Program-made: the position numbers and the translations under genes
Shown: in pieces, positions 8,149 through 16,190 of the stretch
Layout of the letters: every line of letters starts with the position of its first letter
Position numbering within the stretch: position 1 is the first letter of the stretch
Notes under the pieces: model-generated
What the model was told of the DNA's origin: nothing
Database searches by the model: none
Seen by the model: only the letters and a program-made list of their open reading frames with translations
Assembly (NCBI GenBank): GCA_003605175.1
Contig: QWDA01000003.1
Coordinates: 194,501-258,500, forward strand
Source of the DNA: Paracoccaceae bacterium
GTDB lineage: Bacteria > Pseudomonadota > Alphaproteobacteria > Rhodobacterales > Rhodobacteraceae
Length of the DNA stretch: 64,000 bases
Direction of reading: 5' to 3'

Positions 8149-8173
8149 GAGTATTTGGGCCAAGAAGAAGATG
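8149..8173 (+). repeat. 25-bp repeat with GCCAAGAAGAAGATG, copy 2
   Basis: This second copy of the element at 5210-5234 matches 23 of 25 bases. Its final ATG is the preferred start codon of livF, and AAGAAG serves as a weak ribosome-binding site. Confidence 0.7.
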
Positions 8174-8998
8174 CTGGACGCTGCAGGGACCGAAGCCGAG
8201 ACGCTGCTCGAGGTCAACAATATCGAGGTGATCTACGATCACGTGATCCTCGTGTTGAAGGGCGTGTCGCTTGCCGTGCCGAAGGGCGGGATCACCGCGC
8301 TTCTGGGCGGCAACGGGGCGGGGAAGACGACGACGCTCAAGGCGATCTCGAACCTGCTCGGGGCCGAGCGGGGACAGGTGACGAAAGGCTCGATCACCTA
8401 TCGCGGCGAGCGGATCCAGGCGCTGGACCCTTCCGCGCTGGTCCGCCGCGGCGTGATCCAGGTGATGGAGGGGCGGCACTGTTTTGCGCATCTGACGGTC
8501 GAGGAGAACCTGATGACCGGTGCCTATACGCGGAAGGACGGCAAGGCGGCGGTCGCGGCGGATCTGGAGATGGTCTACACCTATTTCCCGCGGCTCAGGG
8601 AGCGGCGGCGGAGCCAGGCGGGCTATACCTCGGGCGGCGAGCAGCAGATGTGCGCGATCGGCCGGGCGCTGATGTCGCGGCCGGAGATGATCCTGCTCGA
8701 CGAGCCGTCGATGGGGCTCGCGCCGCAGCTCGTTGAGGAGATCTTCGGGATCGTGAAGTCCTTGAACGAGAACGAGGGGGTGAGCTTCCTCCTGGCCGAG
8801 CAGAACACCAACGTGGCGCTGCGCTTCGCGCATTACGGCTATATTCTCGAATCCGGGCGGATCGTGATGGATGGCGAGGCGTCGAAGCTCCGCGAGAACG
8901 ACGACGTGAAGGAGTTCTATCTCGGCATGTCGGACCAGGGCCGGAGGTCGTTTCGCGACGTCCGCAGCTACCGGCGCCGGAAGCGGTGGTTGAGCTGA
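8171..8998 (+). CDS. livF: ABC transporter ATP-binding protein, LivF type
   Basis: The second ATPase of the HAAT importer, about 275 residues. Walker A is GGNGAGKTT, the signature region reads YTSGGEQQMCAIGRALM, Walker B is MILLDEPSMGL and the LAEQN switch follows. The start is placed at ATG 8171 (MLDAAGTEAETLLEVNN); an in-frame ATG at 8147 would add residues encoded by the 25-bp repeat and is less likely. The C-terminus (SDQGRRSFRDVRSYRRRKRW) is longer and more basic than classic LivF. It completes a five-gene transporter set with livG, livH, livM and livJ. Confidence 0.9.
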   Translation: MLDAAGTEAETLLEVNNIEVIYDHVILVLKGVSLAVPKGGITALLGGNGAGKTTTLKAISNLLGAERGQVTKGSITYRGERIQALDPSALVRRGVIQVMEGRHCFAHLTVEENLMTGAYTRKDGKAAVAADLEMVYTYFPRLRERRRSQAGYTSGGEQQMCAIGRALMSRPEMILLDEPSMGLAPQLVEEIFGIVKSLNENEGVSFLLAEQNTNVALRFAHYGYILESGRIVMDGEASKLRENDDVKEFYLGMSDQGRRSFRDVRSYRRRKRWLS

Positions 8999-9012
8999 GG
9001 CCGGGATTGTCC

Positions 9013-9051
9013 GGCCGGGGCGCGGTGCTCGCAGGGCACCGCGCCCCGGCC
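9013..9051 (+). terminator. 16-bp-stem hairpin after livF
   Basis: GGCCGGGGCGCGGTGC (9013-9028) pairs perfectly with 9036-9051 across a 7-base loop. It is very stable but lacks a T-run. It stands between livF and the PaaK-like gene and could terminate part of the transcription or protect the upstream mRNA. Confidence 0.55.
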
Positions 9052-9134
9052 CCACCGCGATGCCGAAGGCAGCGCAAACGCATCGTGTCGCGGCGCAGCC
9101 GCGTCCGTCAGGAAACCACAGGGCGGCGGTGAGG

Positions 9135-10334
9135 ATGAGTGACCATTACGACGATCTCGAGACCCGGTCCCGCGACGCGCGCGCGGCGGCGCAGGCGGAG
9201 CTTCTGAGGGGGCAGCTTGCGCGGGCGGCGGCGTTGCCGGGCTATGGCGGGGCGCTCGACGGGGCCGAGGATCTGGCGGGCCTGCCGGTGCTGCGGAAAT
9301 CCGCGCTGACCGAGGCGCAGGGGCCGGGCGATCCGCTGGGCGGGTTCGCGCCGCTGAAGCCCGAGGAATTCGCGCATCTGTTCCAGTCGCCGGGGCCGAT
9401 CTACGAGCCCGGGCGGCGCGGCGGCGACTGGTGGCGGATGGGGCGGTTCCTGCACGCTGCCGGGATCGGGCCGGGCGACATCGTGCAGAACTGCTTTTCC
9501 TACCACATGACGCCGGCGGGGATGATCTTCGAGAACGGCGCCGAGGCGGTGGGTGCGGCGGTGTTCCCGGCCGGGACCGGCCAGACCGAGCTTCAGGCGC
9601 GGGCGGCGCGGGATCTGGGCTGCACCGCCTATGCCGGGACGCCGGACTATCTCAAGGCGATCCTCGAGGCGGCGGACGCAGCTGGCATGGTGCTGGGCTT
9701 CGCCAAGGCGGCCGTTTCGGGCGGGGCGCTGTTCCCGTCCTTGCGTGCCTTCTATGCCGAGCGGGGGATCGCCTGCCTGCAATGCTATGCCACGGCGGAT
9801 CTCGGCAATATCGCCTATGAGAGCCCGGCGATGGAGGGCATGATCGTGGACGAGGGGGTGATCGTCGAGATCGTGCGGCCGGGCACCGGCGACCCGGTGG
9901 CCGATGGCGAGGTGGGCGAAGTCGTGGTCACGACGCTGAACCCGGATTATCCGCTGATCCGCTTCGCGACGGGGGATCTATCGGCGGTGATGCCCGGCGA
10001 AAGCCCCTGCGGGCGGACCAACATGCGGATCAAGGGCTGGATGGGCCGGGCCGACCAGACCGCCAAGGTCAAGGGCATGTTCGTGCGGCCCGAGCAGGTG
10101 GCGGATCTGGTGGCGCGGCATGGCGAGGTGACGAAGGCGCGGGTGGTTGTCACTCGGGAGGACGAGCGCGATGTGCTGACGGTGGAGATCGAGGCGCCGG
10201 AGGGCAGCGATGCAGCCGGGTACGAGGCGTCGGTCGCGGCGGTCTTGAAGCTCCGTGGGAAGGTCACGGTATTGCCGCCGGGGAGCCTTCCGAACGACGG
10301 GAAGGTGATCGACGATCGCCGCAGCTACGAGTGA
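9135..10334 (+). CDS. Phenylacetate-CoA ligase family (PaaK-like) protein with degenerate P-loop
   Basis: A 399-residue adenylate-forming protein resembling PaaK-type aryl-CoA ligases. The core is recognisable: a conserved AGIGPGDIVQNCFSYHMTPAG block, then the aromatic acid-site region, LIRFATGDLSAV (the ATGD Asp) and KGMFVRPEQVADL near the C-terminus. The glycine-rich phosphate loop, normally S-S-G-T-T-G-x-P, is replaced by QSPGPIYEPG at residues 84-93. It may therefore not bind ATP in the usual way. The ATG at 9135 follows GGTGAGG. It is the last gene of the liv cluster. Confidence 0.82.
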   Translation: MSDHYDDLETRSRDARAAAQAELLRGQLARAAALPGYGGALDGAEDLAGLPVLRKSALTEAQGPGDPLGGFAPLKPEEFAHLFQSPGPIYEPGRRGGDWWRMGRFLHAAGIGPGDIVQNCFSYHMTPAGMIFENGAEAVGAAVFPAGTGQTELQARAARDLGCTAYAGTPDYLKAILEAADAAGMVLGFAKAAVSGGALFPSLRAFYAERGIACLQCYATADLGNIAYESPAMEGMIVDEGVIVEIVRPGTGDPVADGEVGEVVVTTLNPDYPLIRFATGDLSAVMPGESPCGRTNMRIKGWMGRADQTAKVKGMFVRPEQVADLVARHGEVTKARVVVTREDERDVLTVEIEAPEGSDAAGYEASVAAVLKLRGKVTVLPPGSLPNDGKVIDDRRSYE

Positions 10335-10351
10335 ACGGAGGAGGGCTGGCG

Positions 10352-11974
10352 ATGCGGTATCTGGCGGGGCTTGCGGCGTTGACGCTGGCGCTGGGCGCGC
10401 CGGGCGCGCGGGCGGCCGATCTGGCGATTCTGGTGGCGAACGAGGATTACCGCGCGGTGCGGGATGCCGATACCGGCACCGACCTGCGGCGGCTGCGCGC
10501 GGCGCTGGAATCCGAGGATTTCGAGGTCGAGACCCTGCGCGACGCGACGGCGAGCCGGATGCAGGCCTGGTTCTTCGAGCGGCGCACGAAGATGGAGGAG
10601 GCCGACCGGCTGATCGTGCTGATCGCCGGGCATGTGGTGACGAACGGGCGGGATTCCTGGCTTCTGGGCACCGATGCCGGCCGGGTGTCGGTGTTCGATG
10701 CGGGCGCGGAGGGGTTGCCCCTGTCGGTGCTCGATCCGTTCCTCGCGGCGAAGCCCGGATCGGCGATGCTGGTCGTCGCCTCGCCCGGATCGCAGGATAC
10801 CGGGGCGATGCTGGAACTCGGCTACCTTCCGCCGCGCGACGTGGCGCAGGGGGTGACGGTGCTGGCCGGGCCAGGGCCGGATCTGACCGATCTTCTGGTC
10901 GGCGAGATCGTCGGCTCCGGTGTGCCCGTAGGGCGGGCGCTGGCCGCGCGGGTGGATGGCGGCGTGGTGGGCTACGGCTTCCTGCCGATGATGGTGGGAT
11001 TTCTGCCGCAATCGGCCGAGGACCGGCGCGCGGCCGAGGCGGCGGCCTGGGCCACGGCGGAGGCGGAGGGCAGCGAGGCCGGCTATGAGGCGTACCTGGC
11101 GCGGTTTCCGCGCGGCGCCCATGCGGACACGGCCGAGGCGCAGCTCCGGGAGTTGCGGCTGAGCCCCGAGGCGCGGGCGGCCGCCGATGAAAAGGCGCTC
11201 AATCTCGACCGCGACACCCGGCGCGAGATGCAGCGGATCCTGACGCTTCTGGGCTATGAACCGCGCGGTATCGACGGGATCTTCGGGCGCGGCACGCGGG
11301 CAGCGCTGGAGGACTGGCAGGCGGATGAGGGCCTGGAGGCGACGGGGTACCTCACCGGCAATCAGGTGGCGCTTTTGCGCGAGCTGGGCGGGGCGCGGCA
11401 GGCGGCGCTCGAGGAAGAAGCGGAGCGGCGGCGGGCCGAGGAGGAACGCGCCGACAACGCCTATTGGCAGGAGACGGGGCAGGGCGCTGCCGAGGCGGGG
11501 CTGCGGGACTATCTCGCGCGCTATCCCGACGGGCTGCATTCCGTCGAGGCGCGGGCCGGGCTCAAGGCGATCGAGGCGGAGCGGCAGGCGACGGCCGCGG
11601 CCGGCGACCGGGAGGATTGGGAGGCCGCGCAGTCGGAGGACAGCGTGGCGGGCTATGAGGCCTATCTCGCCGCCCATCCGGACGGGGCCTTCGCCCGGGA
11701 GGCCGCGGCGCGCATCGCGACGCTGCGGGACGAGGAGGGGCGGCAGGACGAGTTCGACGCCGCGCGGGCCGAGGAGGCGCGGATCCTCGCGAATCCCGTG
11801 ACCCGGCTTTTGGTCGAGCGGCGGCTGCAACAGCTGAAGCTCGATCCGGGCCCGGCGGACGGCCAGTTCGACGACGACACGCGGCGGGCGATCCGCAACT
11901 ATCAGCGGGCGCGCGGCCTGCCGGTGACGGGCTTCGTCAGCCAGAAGACGCTGGTGCGCCTCCTGGCCGGCTGA
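10352..11974 (+). CDS. Secreted pseudo-caspase with two peptidoglycan-binding domains
   Basis: A 540-residue protein with a signal peptide (to about residue 22, ARAAD). An N-terminal caspase-like domain follows: the His of the catalytic dyad may be H94 in LIVLIAGHVV, but the position of the catalytic Cys reads LVVASPG, with no Cys. Two putative peptidoglycan-binding type 1 domains follow: one near residues 290-350 (DGIFGRGTRAALEDWQ) and one at the C-terminus (DGQFDDDTRRAIRNYQ). Between them are repeats of the type GYEAYLARFPRGAHA / GLRDYLARYPDGLHS / GYEAYLAAHPDGAFA. GGAGGAGGG precedes the ATG. It is probably a periplasmic cell-wall-associated scaffold, not a protease. Confidence 0.8.
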   Translation: MRYLAGLAALTLALGAPGARAADLAILVANEDYRAVRDADTGTDLRRLRAALESEDFEVETLRDATASRMQAWFFERRTKMEEADRLIVLIAGHVVTNGRDSWLLGTDAGRVSVFDAGAEGLPLSVLDPFLAAKPGSAMLVVASPGSQDTGAMLELGYLPPRDVAQGVTVLAGPGPDLTDLLVGEIVGSGVPVGRALAARVDGGVVGYGFLPMMVGFLPQSAEDRRAAEAAAWATAEAEGSEAGYEAYLARFPRGAHADTAEAQLRELRLSPEARAAADEKALNLDRDTRREMQRILTLLGYEPRGIDGIFGRGTRAALEDWQADEGLEATGYLTGNQVALLRELGGARQAALEEEAERRRAEEERADNAYWQETGQGAAEAGLRDYLARYPDGLHSVEARAGLKAIEAERQATAAAGDREDWEAAQSEDSVAGYEAYLAAHPDGAFAREAAARIATLRDEEGRQDEFDAARAEEARILANPVTRLLVERRLQQLKLDPGPADGQFDDDTRRAIRNYQRARGLPVTGFVSQKTLVRLLAG

Positions 11975-11982
11975 ACGCGAAG

Positions 11983-12002
11983 GGGGCGCCCGAAGGCGCC
12001 CC
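11983..12002. terminator. Bidirectional hairpin between convergent genes
   Basis: GGGGCGCC (11983-11990), loop CGAA, GGCGCCCC (11995-12002). It sits between the ends of two convergent genes and lacks a clear T-run, but its position favours a shared terminator. Confidence 0.6.
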
Positions 12003-12026
12003 GACGGATCGGCAGACGGGCCTGCG

Positions 12027-12494
12027 CTACTCGAGGATCGTCTCGATCTTGGCGCGGGCGCCCTGCGTCTCGCTGTCCTGCGCGATCGAATAGAGCTTGG
12101 CCACCTGGTCGTCGCTGAGCTTGTGGGTGTCGACATCGTCGTACCCGTAGTCGCGGAGCTTCAGCGCCAGTTCGTCACGCAGGCTGTTCGCCGGCGGCAG
12201 GTAGTTGCTGTCGATCTTCACGAAGATGATCTCTTCGCCCAGTTCCATGTGCTGGTAGCCGGCGTCGTCCAGGATCTTGAGGATCCGCGCCCGCTCGCCC
12301 TTCTGGTCGTGCAGCTCGGTGAAGCTGTAGATCTGGTTGACCTGATCGTCGGAGAGCGTCGAGACGTCCACGTTGAAGTTGTAGCTGTCGAGCACGCCGG
12401 CGACGGTCTCGCGGGTCTGCTCGTCGGGCGTCATGGCGAAGGCGCCACCGGCGACGGCGAGAGCGGTGGCGGCGGACAAGAGAAGGGTCTTCAT
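12027..12494 (-). CDS. Periplasmic protein with internal duplication, unknown
   Basis: A 155-residue protein with a clear signal peptide (MKTLLLSAATALAVAGGAFA). The mature part contains two copies of a roughly 70-residue unit. Each ends in LSDDQV followed by a helix and a repeated basic/acidic motif: VSTLSDDQVNQIYSF..GERARILKILD and THKLSDDQVAKLYSI..GARAKIETILE. The copies diverge elsewhere. The start ATG follows GGAGGAAG. No enzyme motif is visible. I do not recognise the family; a small structural or calcium/peptide-binding role is possible but unsupported. Confidence 0.75.
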   Translation of the reverse strand: MKTLLLSAATALAVAGGAFAMTPDEQTRETVAGVLDSYNFNVDVSTLSDDQVNQIYSFTELHDQKGERARILKILDDAGYQHMELGEEIIFVKIDSNYLPPANSLRDELALKLRDYGYDDVDTHKLSDDQVAKLYSIAQDSETQGARAKIETILE

Positions 12495-12741
12495 GGGTCT
12501 TCCTCCGGAAGAACTTCGTTTCGGTCTAATGCGATGCGTTCGGTTCCGCATCTTGACCCTTCAACCCGCTCGCCACCCCTCCGGTTCCGGAAAATCCCTT
12601 ATATCAAAATGACTTGAGGGGCGGAACCGGCAGTGCTTTCATGCGTTTTCCACGCCGCAGGCGCGTCTGCCCGGACCGCCGGAGATCATGCCGATCCTCG
12701 TGGAAGGGAACACGCATCCAGCCGCCGCAGGGGGTGCGTCT
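12495..12741. other. Intergenic, nothing recognised
   Basis: About 250 bases between the duplicated periplasmic protein and the transposase remnant. I see the promoter side of the periplasmic gene and no convincing gene or repeat. Together with the remnant and the following 200 bases it makes a gene-poor 690-base stretch next to a tRNA. Confidence 0.5.
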
Positions 12742-12987
12742 TCAGGCTGCCCCGACAGGTTCGTCCAGAACCTGACCTGCCACGGGATTTTTCCTCCACC
12801 TGGAACTAGAGTCCGACCCAACAAAGGGACGGCCTGTGTGGCTGTAGAAATCCGCCTGGTGGGCACGAATGCCGCTCAGGTCGACGAAGCGACCAATGGA
12901 CCGCAACAAGTGATCGCCGGGCACATGGTCCTCCAGCGAGAACTCATGGAACAATGCCGGCTGCGCCTGCTGCCTCGGTCCCATCAT
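12742..12987 (-). pseudogene. IS1182-type transposase N-terminal remnant
   Basis: The translated segment MMGPRQQAQPALFHEF, then SLEDHVPGDHLLRSIGRF and HQADFYSHTGRPFVGS, matches the opening of IS1182-family transposases (known form: ALFYEFSLEDHVPADHLLRKIDRF...FYSHTGRPSVDPELMIRML). The match ends near base 12814 and runs into unrelated sequence, so only about 58 residues remain of a protein of over 400. No terminal inverted repeats are evident. It lies 200 bases from the 3' end of tRNA-Arg, in a gene-poor patch. Confidence 0.7.
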
Positions 12988-13187
12988 CGCGATCCGCCTC
13001 CGTCAGTGCGAAGTGAATCAGCGACCTGGACGGCGATCAAGCGCGAGTCCTTCAACGGAACACGCCCAAGCTCGCGCAACCGGGAGCCCAGCTAGCCGCC
13101 CGCTTCCATTTTGGGGGATTTTTTGGGAGAATCGTGAGAGAAGAGCATAGTAAATTGCATATATTGCAATGAGTTAGATGGTACAAA
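12988..13187. other. Non-coding AT-richer stretch next to tRNA-Arg
   Basis: No gene is seen here. The part nearest the tRNA 3' end (13110-13185) is clearly AT-richer than its surroundings and contains the direct palindromic run TTGCATATATTGCAA (13155-13169), a 15-bp inverted repeat. It may be the scar of a past insertion downstream of the tRNA. Confidence 0.45.
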
Positions 13188-13263
13188 TGGCGGCCCCGTC
13201 AGGATTCGAACCTGAGACCTACCGCTTAGGAGGCGGTTGCTCTATCCCCTGAGCTACGAGGCC
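13188..13263 (-). tRNA. tRNA-Arg(CCU)
   Basis: A complete cloverleaf on the minus strand: acceptor GGCCTCG / CGGGGCC, D-arm GCTCAGGGGATAGAGC, anticodon arm ACCGC-CTCCTAA-GCGGT with anticodon CCT (reads AGG), and T-arm TCAGG-TTCGAAT-CCTGA. The CCA end is encoded. Arg(CCU) genes are frequent integration sites. Confidence 0.95.
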
Positions 13264-13466
13264 GCGCGCGGCACTTGTCGCGGCTCCCGCGCCGGTAATC
13301 AAGCCCCTTGCGTCGAATATGGGCGGAGCGGAGGGCCGGGGTGAGATGTTGAGGGTTGACCGGCGGGAGGCGTTTGGGACACCTTCGTCACCGGCGTCCG
13401 CAAGCGTGATGTCAGGATGCGTCGTCCGCTGCGCCGGCGATCTCGAATTTGCCGCTGGACGAGAGG

Positions 13467-14495
13467 ATGGTGCAGAGAGACCGACTTCACTGGATCGACT
13501 TCACCAAGGCGCTTGGCATCTTCCTGATCGTTCTGGGTCATACGCGCGGGCTGCCAACGATCCTGCACAATGTGATCTATGCCTTTCACGTTCCGCTGTT
13601 TCTGATCGTGACGGGCTTCCTGCTGACACCGAAGCTGCCGATGCTCGGGCCGCGAGAAATCGTGCGCCACCTGTTGCCCTACGTGAAGCTCTATGCGGTC
13701 TTCACCGTCTTCTCGGTGCTGGTGAAGATGGCACTGGAGCCGCTCTACCGGCCGCTCGGACTGTTCGATTCACTGGGTGAGGTGTTCGTGAACGCCGCCT
13801 ATGGCGTGGCCGGCCGGGACGTTGCGCTGCCGAATGCGCCCCTTTGGTACTTCACCTTTCTCACCGCGTCGCTGCTGGTTTTCTGGATCGCGCTCAGGGC
13901 TGGCCGGCTGGCCGGGACGGTGCCCTGGTTTTCGGGGCTGCTCCTGCTTCCGGCCGCCCTGTTCGGCCTCTTCCAGGACGGCAGCTATTCCCCGTGGTAT
14001 ATCAACTATGCCGGGATCGGGGCGCTCTTCATCTGGACCGGGTTCCTCGCGAAGGACTACCTGCCGCGCCTCGAGACCGCCATGGATCGCCTTCCGGAGA
14101 CCAGGCGCCTGCTGGTCGTGTTCGGCCTTCTGCTCGCCATCGCGGTTTCCGGGGCGTTGAACGGATCCGTCAACATCAACCGAGCACATTTCGGGGAGTC
14201 GCATGTCCTGTTCTTCGCCAACGCGGTTCTGGGGACACTCGGGGTCATCATGATCGGAATGCTCCTGCCGCCCTTCCGCATTCTCGAGGTGCTTTCCGAG
14301 AACACGTTGGTGATCTTCAGCGTGCATATCCTTCTGGCCCCTCTGATCCTCATCTTCCTGGAGACGGAGCCATCGCGGTTGGTGAAGGTCATGGGCGTGT
14401 TCGCCTTCGCCGTCGGGCTCACGGTTGTCAGTCTCGGCCTGTCGCTCCTGATCATGCCGGTTCTGAGACGCACGGTGATGCGCCGCGCGGCATGA
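13467..14495 (+). CDS. Acyltransferase 3 family membrane protein
   Basis: A 342-residue polytopic protein of the acyltransferase-3 (OafA/fucose-4-O-acetyltransferase-like) family. The opening RDRLHWIDFTKALGIFLIVLGH is diagnostic, with the essential His in VLGH. It is followed by IYAFHVPLFLIVTGF and roughly ten hydrophobic segments. Members move an acetyl or acyl group from the cytoplasm onto an extracytoplasmic sugar. ATG 13467 has GAGAGG close by. No polysaccharide genes flank it, so the acceptor is unknown. It starts about 200 bases from tRNA-Arg, on the side opposite the IS remnant. Confidence 0.85.
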   Translation: MVQRDRLHWIDFTKALGIFLIVLGHTRGLPTILHNVIYAFHVPLFLIVTGFLLTPKLPMLGPREIVRHLLPYVKLYAVFTVFSVLVKMALEPLYRPLGLFDSLGEVFVNAAYGVAGRDVALPNAPLWYFTFLTASLLVFWIALRAGRLAGTVPWFSGLLLLPAALFGLFQDGSYSPWYINYAGIGALFIWTGFLAKDYLPRLETAMDRLPETRRLLVVFGLLLAIAVSGALNGSVNINRAHFGESHVLFFANAVLGTLGVIMIGMLLPPFRILEVLSENTLVIFSVHILLAPLILIFLETEPSRLVKVMGVFAFAVGLTVVSLGLSLLIMPVLRRTVMRRAA

Positions 14496-14619
14496 CGGGT
14501 GCCGCGCGGGGGAAAGCGCGCTTGCTACAGATGTCGCCGAGGGAATAGGCTCGGACACAAGATGCGGGTGCGGCTTGCGCTTTCGGCTGAGCTGGACGGG
14601 ACACGGAAGGACTTCGCAC

Positions 14620-15675
14620 ATGTCGGTGAAACTGGTCCGGGAGAAGCGGCGCCCCCTGACATTGCGCGACGTGTCCGAGGCCTCGGGCGTGTCGGAAATG
14701 ACGGTGAGCCGGGTGTTGCGGAACCGGGGCGACGTATCGCAGGCGACCCGGGAAAAGGTGCTCGCCGCCGCGCGCGAGCTCGGCTACGTGCCGAACAAGA
14801 TCGCCGGGGCACTGGCCTCGAGCCGGGTGAACCTGGTGGCCGTCATCATTCCCAGCCTGTCGAACATGGTGTTTCCCGAAGTCCTGGCGGGAATTTCGCA
14901 GATCCTCGACGAGACTCCGTTGCAGCCGGTGGTGGGCGTGACCCAGTACAAGCCGGAGAAGGAAGAGCGCGTCCTCTACGAGATGCTCTCCTGGCGGCCC
15001 TCGGGGGTGATCATCGCCGGGATCGAGCATTCCGAGGCCTCGCGCGCGATGCTGGAGGCCTCGGGGATCCCGATCGTCGAGATCATGGATACCGACGGGC
15101 GGCCGGTGGATTCGGTCGTGGGCGTCAGCCACCGCCGCGCCGGGCGCGAGATGGCGAAGGCGATCGCGCGGGGCGGCTACAGCCGGATCGGCTTCATGGG
15201 CACGAAGATGCCGCTCGACCACCGGGCGCGGAAGCGGTTCGAGGGGTTCACCGAGGCGCTGGCCAAGGAGGGGATCGAGGTCGTCGACACCGATTTCTAC
15301 GAGGGGCCGTCCTCGCTCCGGAAGGGGCGCGAGATGACCGCTGCGATGCTGGCGCGGTCGCCGGATCTCGATTTCCTCTATTATTCGAACGACATGATCG
15401 GGGCGGGCGGGATGCTCTACTGCCTCGAACAGGGCATCGACATCCCGGGGCGGATGGGGCTTGCGGGGTTCAACGGGGTCGAACTCCTGGAGGGGTTCTC
15501 GACGCGGCTGGCGACGATGAACACCGAGCGCAAGGAGATCGGCCGGGCGGCGGCCGAGATCGTCGCGCGCTGCGTGGCCGAGGGGCGGGCCTCGGCGGGC
15601 GAGCGGGTGGAGCTGGCGCCGAAGCTCCTGCCGGGCGACACGCTGGGCGTGAAGACGGTGTTTCCGGTCGAGTAG
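14620..15675 (+). CDS. LacI-family transcriptional regulator (GntR gluconate-repressor-like)
   Basis: A 351-residue DNA-binding regulator. The N-terminal helix-turn-helix reads LTLRDVSEASGVSEMTVSRVLRN, here given as motif TLRDVSEASGVS and TVSRVLRN, followed by the hinge AREKVLAAARELGYVPN and a type I periplasmic-binding-like sensor domain. The C-terminal region (PGRMGLAGFNGVELLE and TMNTERKEIGRAAAEI) resembles gluconate-operon repressors. GGAAGGA precedes ATG 14620. It is followed by a terminator and has no obvious target operon next to it, so it probably acts elsewhere or on central carbon genes. Confidence 0.87.
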   Translation: MSVKLVREKRRPLTLRDVSEASGVSEMTVSRVLRNRGDVSQATREKVLAAARELGYVPNKIAGALASSRVNLVAVIIPSLSNMVFPEVLAGISQILDETPLQPVVGVTQYKPEKEERVLYEMLSWRPSGVIIAGIEHSEASRAMLEASGIPIVEIMDTDGRPVDSVVGVSHRRAGREMAKAIARGGYSRIGFMGTKMPLDHRARKRFEGFTEALAKEGIEVVDTDFYEGPSSLRKGREMTAAMLARSPDLDFLYYSNDMIGAGGMLYCLEQGIDIPGRMGLAGFNGVELLEGFSTRLATMNTERKEIGRAAAEIVARCVAEGRASAGERVELAPKLLPGDTLGVKTVFPVE

Positions 15676-15699
15676 CCGGACGCTTACGCAAACGACGAA

Positions 15700-15720
15700 G
15701 GCCGCCCGGTTGGGGCGGCC
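15700..15720. terminator. Bidirectional terminator between lacI-type gene and rpmJ
   Basis: GGCCGCCC (15700-15707) and GGGCGGCC (15713-15720) form a stem with a GGTTG loop, then TTTCG on the plus strand. The reverse strand ends in TTCGTCG. It separates the convergent regulator gene and rpmJ. Confidence 0.75.
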
Positions 15721-15745
15721 TTTCGCGTCCCGAGCGGGCGCGGTC

Positions 15746-15871
15746 TCAGCCCTGGCGGGCCTTGAAGCGGCGCTGGGTCTTGTTGATCACGTAGATCCGG
15801 CCCTTCCGGCGAACGACGCGACAGTCGCGGTGCCGGTTCTTGAGCGAGCGGAGCGAGTTCCTGACCTTCAT
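15746..15871 (-). CDS. rpmJ: 50S ribosomal protein L36 (bL36)
   Basis: A 41-residue protein, [20 protein letters not shown]... ending [13 protein letters not shown]. It matches the alphaproteobacterial L36 type ([11 protein letters not shown], then [11 protein letters not shown]). It is highly basic, as expected for a ribosomal protein of the large subunit. Only one Cys (DCRVV) remains; the zinc-binding CCHC pattern of classic L36 is absent, consistent with the C-minus form. GGGAGAGG precedes the ATG. Confidence 0.96.
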   Translation of the reverse strand: MKVRNSLRSLKNRHRDCRVVRRKGRIYVINKTQRRFKARQG

Positions 15872-15940
15872 GGTCCTCTCCCAAAATCGCGGGCGCTGTC
15901 GCCCAAGGTTGCGTCCGTGCCGGTTGCCCGGCGGTTCCGA

Positions 15941-16015
<75 letters not shown>

Positions 16016-16190
16016 GTACCGCCGTTGCCGGCCCGTTCAAACGAACAAGACGCGAGGGACTCCCCCGCGTCGGTGGAGGGTCTATAAAAGGTCGGGGGCG
16101 GCCTTTCAAGGGCTTTTGGCAGCCTTCTGTTTCGTCCTATAATCGAAGGTGGGGTGCGAACAGGGAAGACGCGACAGGAGGCGTGCGCCG

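Noticed and set aside
8231..8250. GATCACGTGATC palindrome
   Set aside because: It lies inside the livF coding sequence and is explained by codon choice; it is unrelated to the TGTGATCACA pairs.
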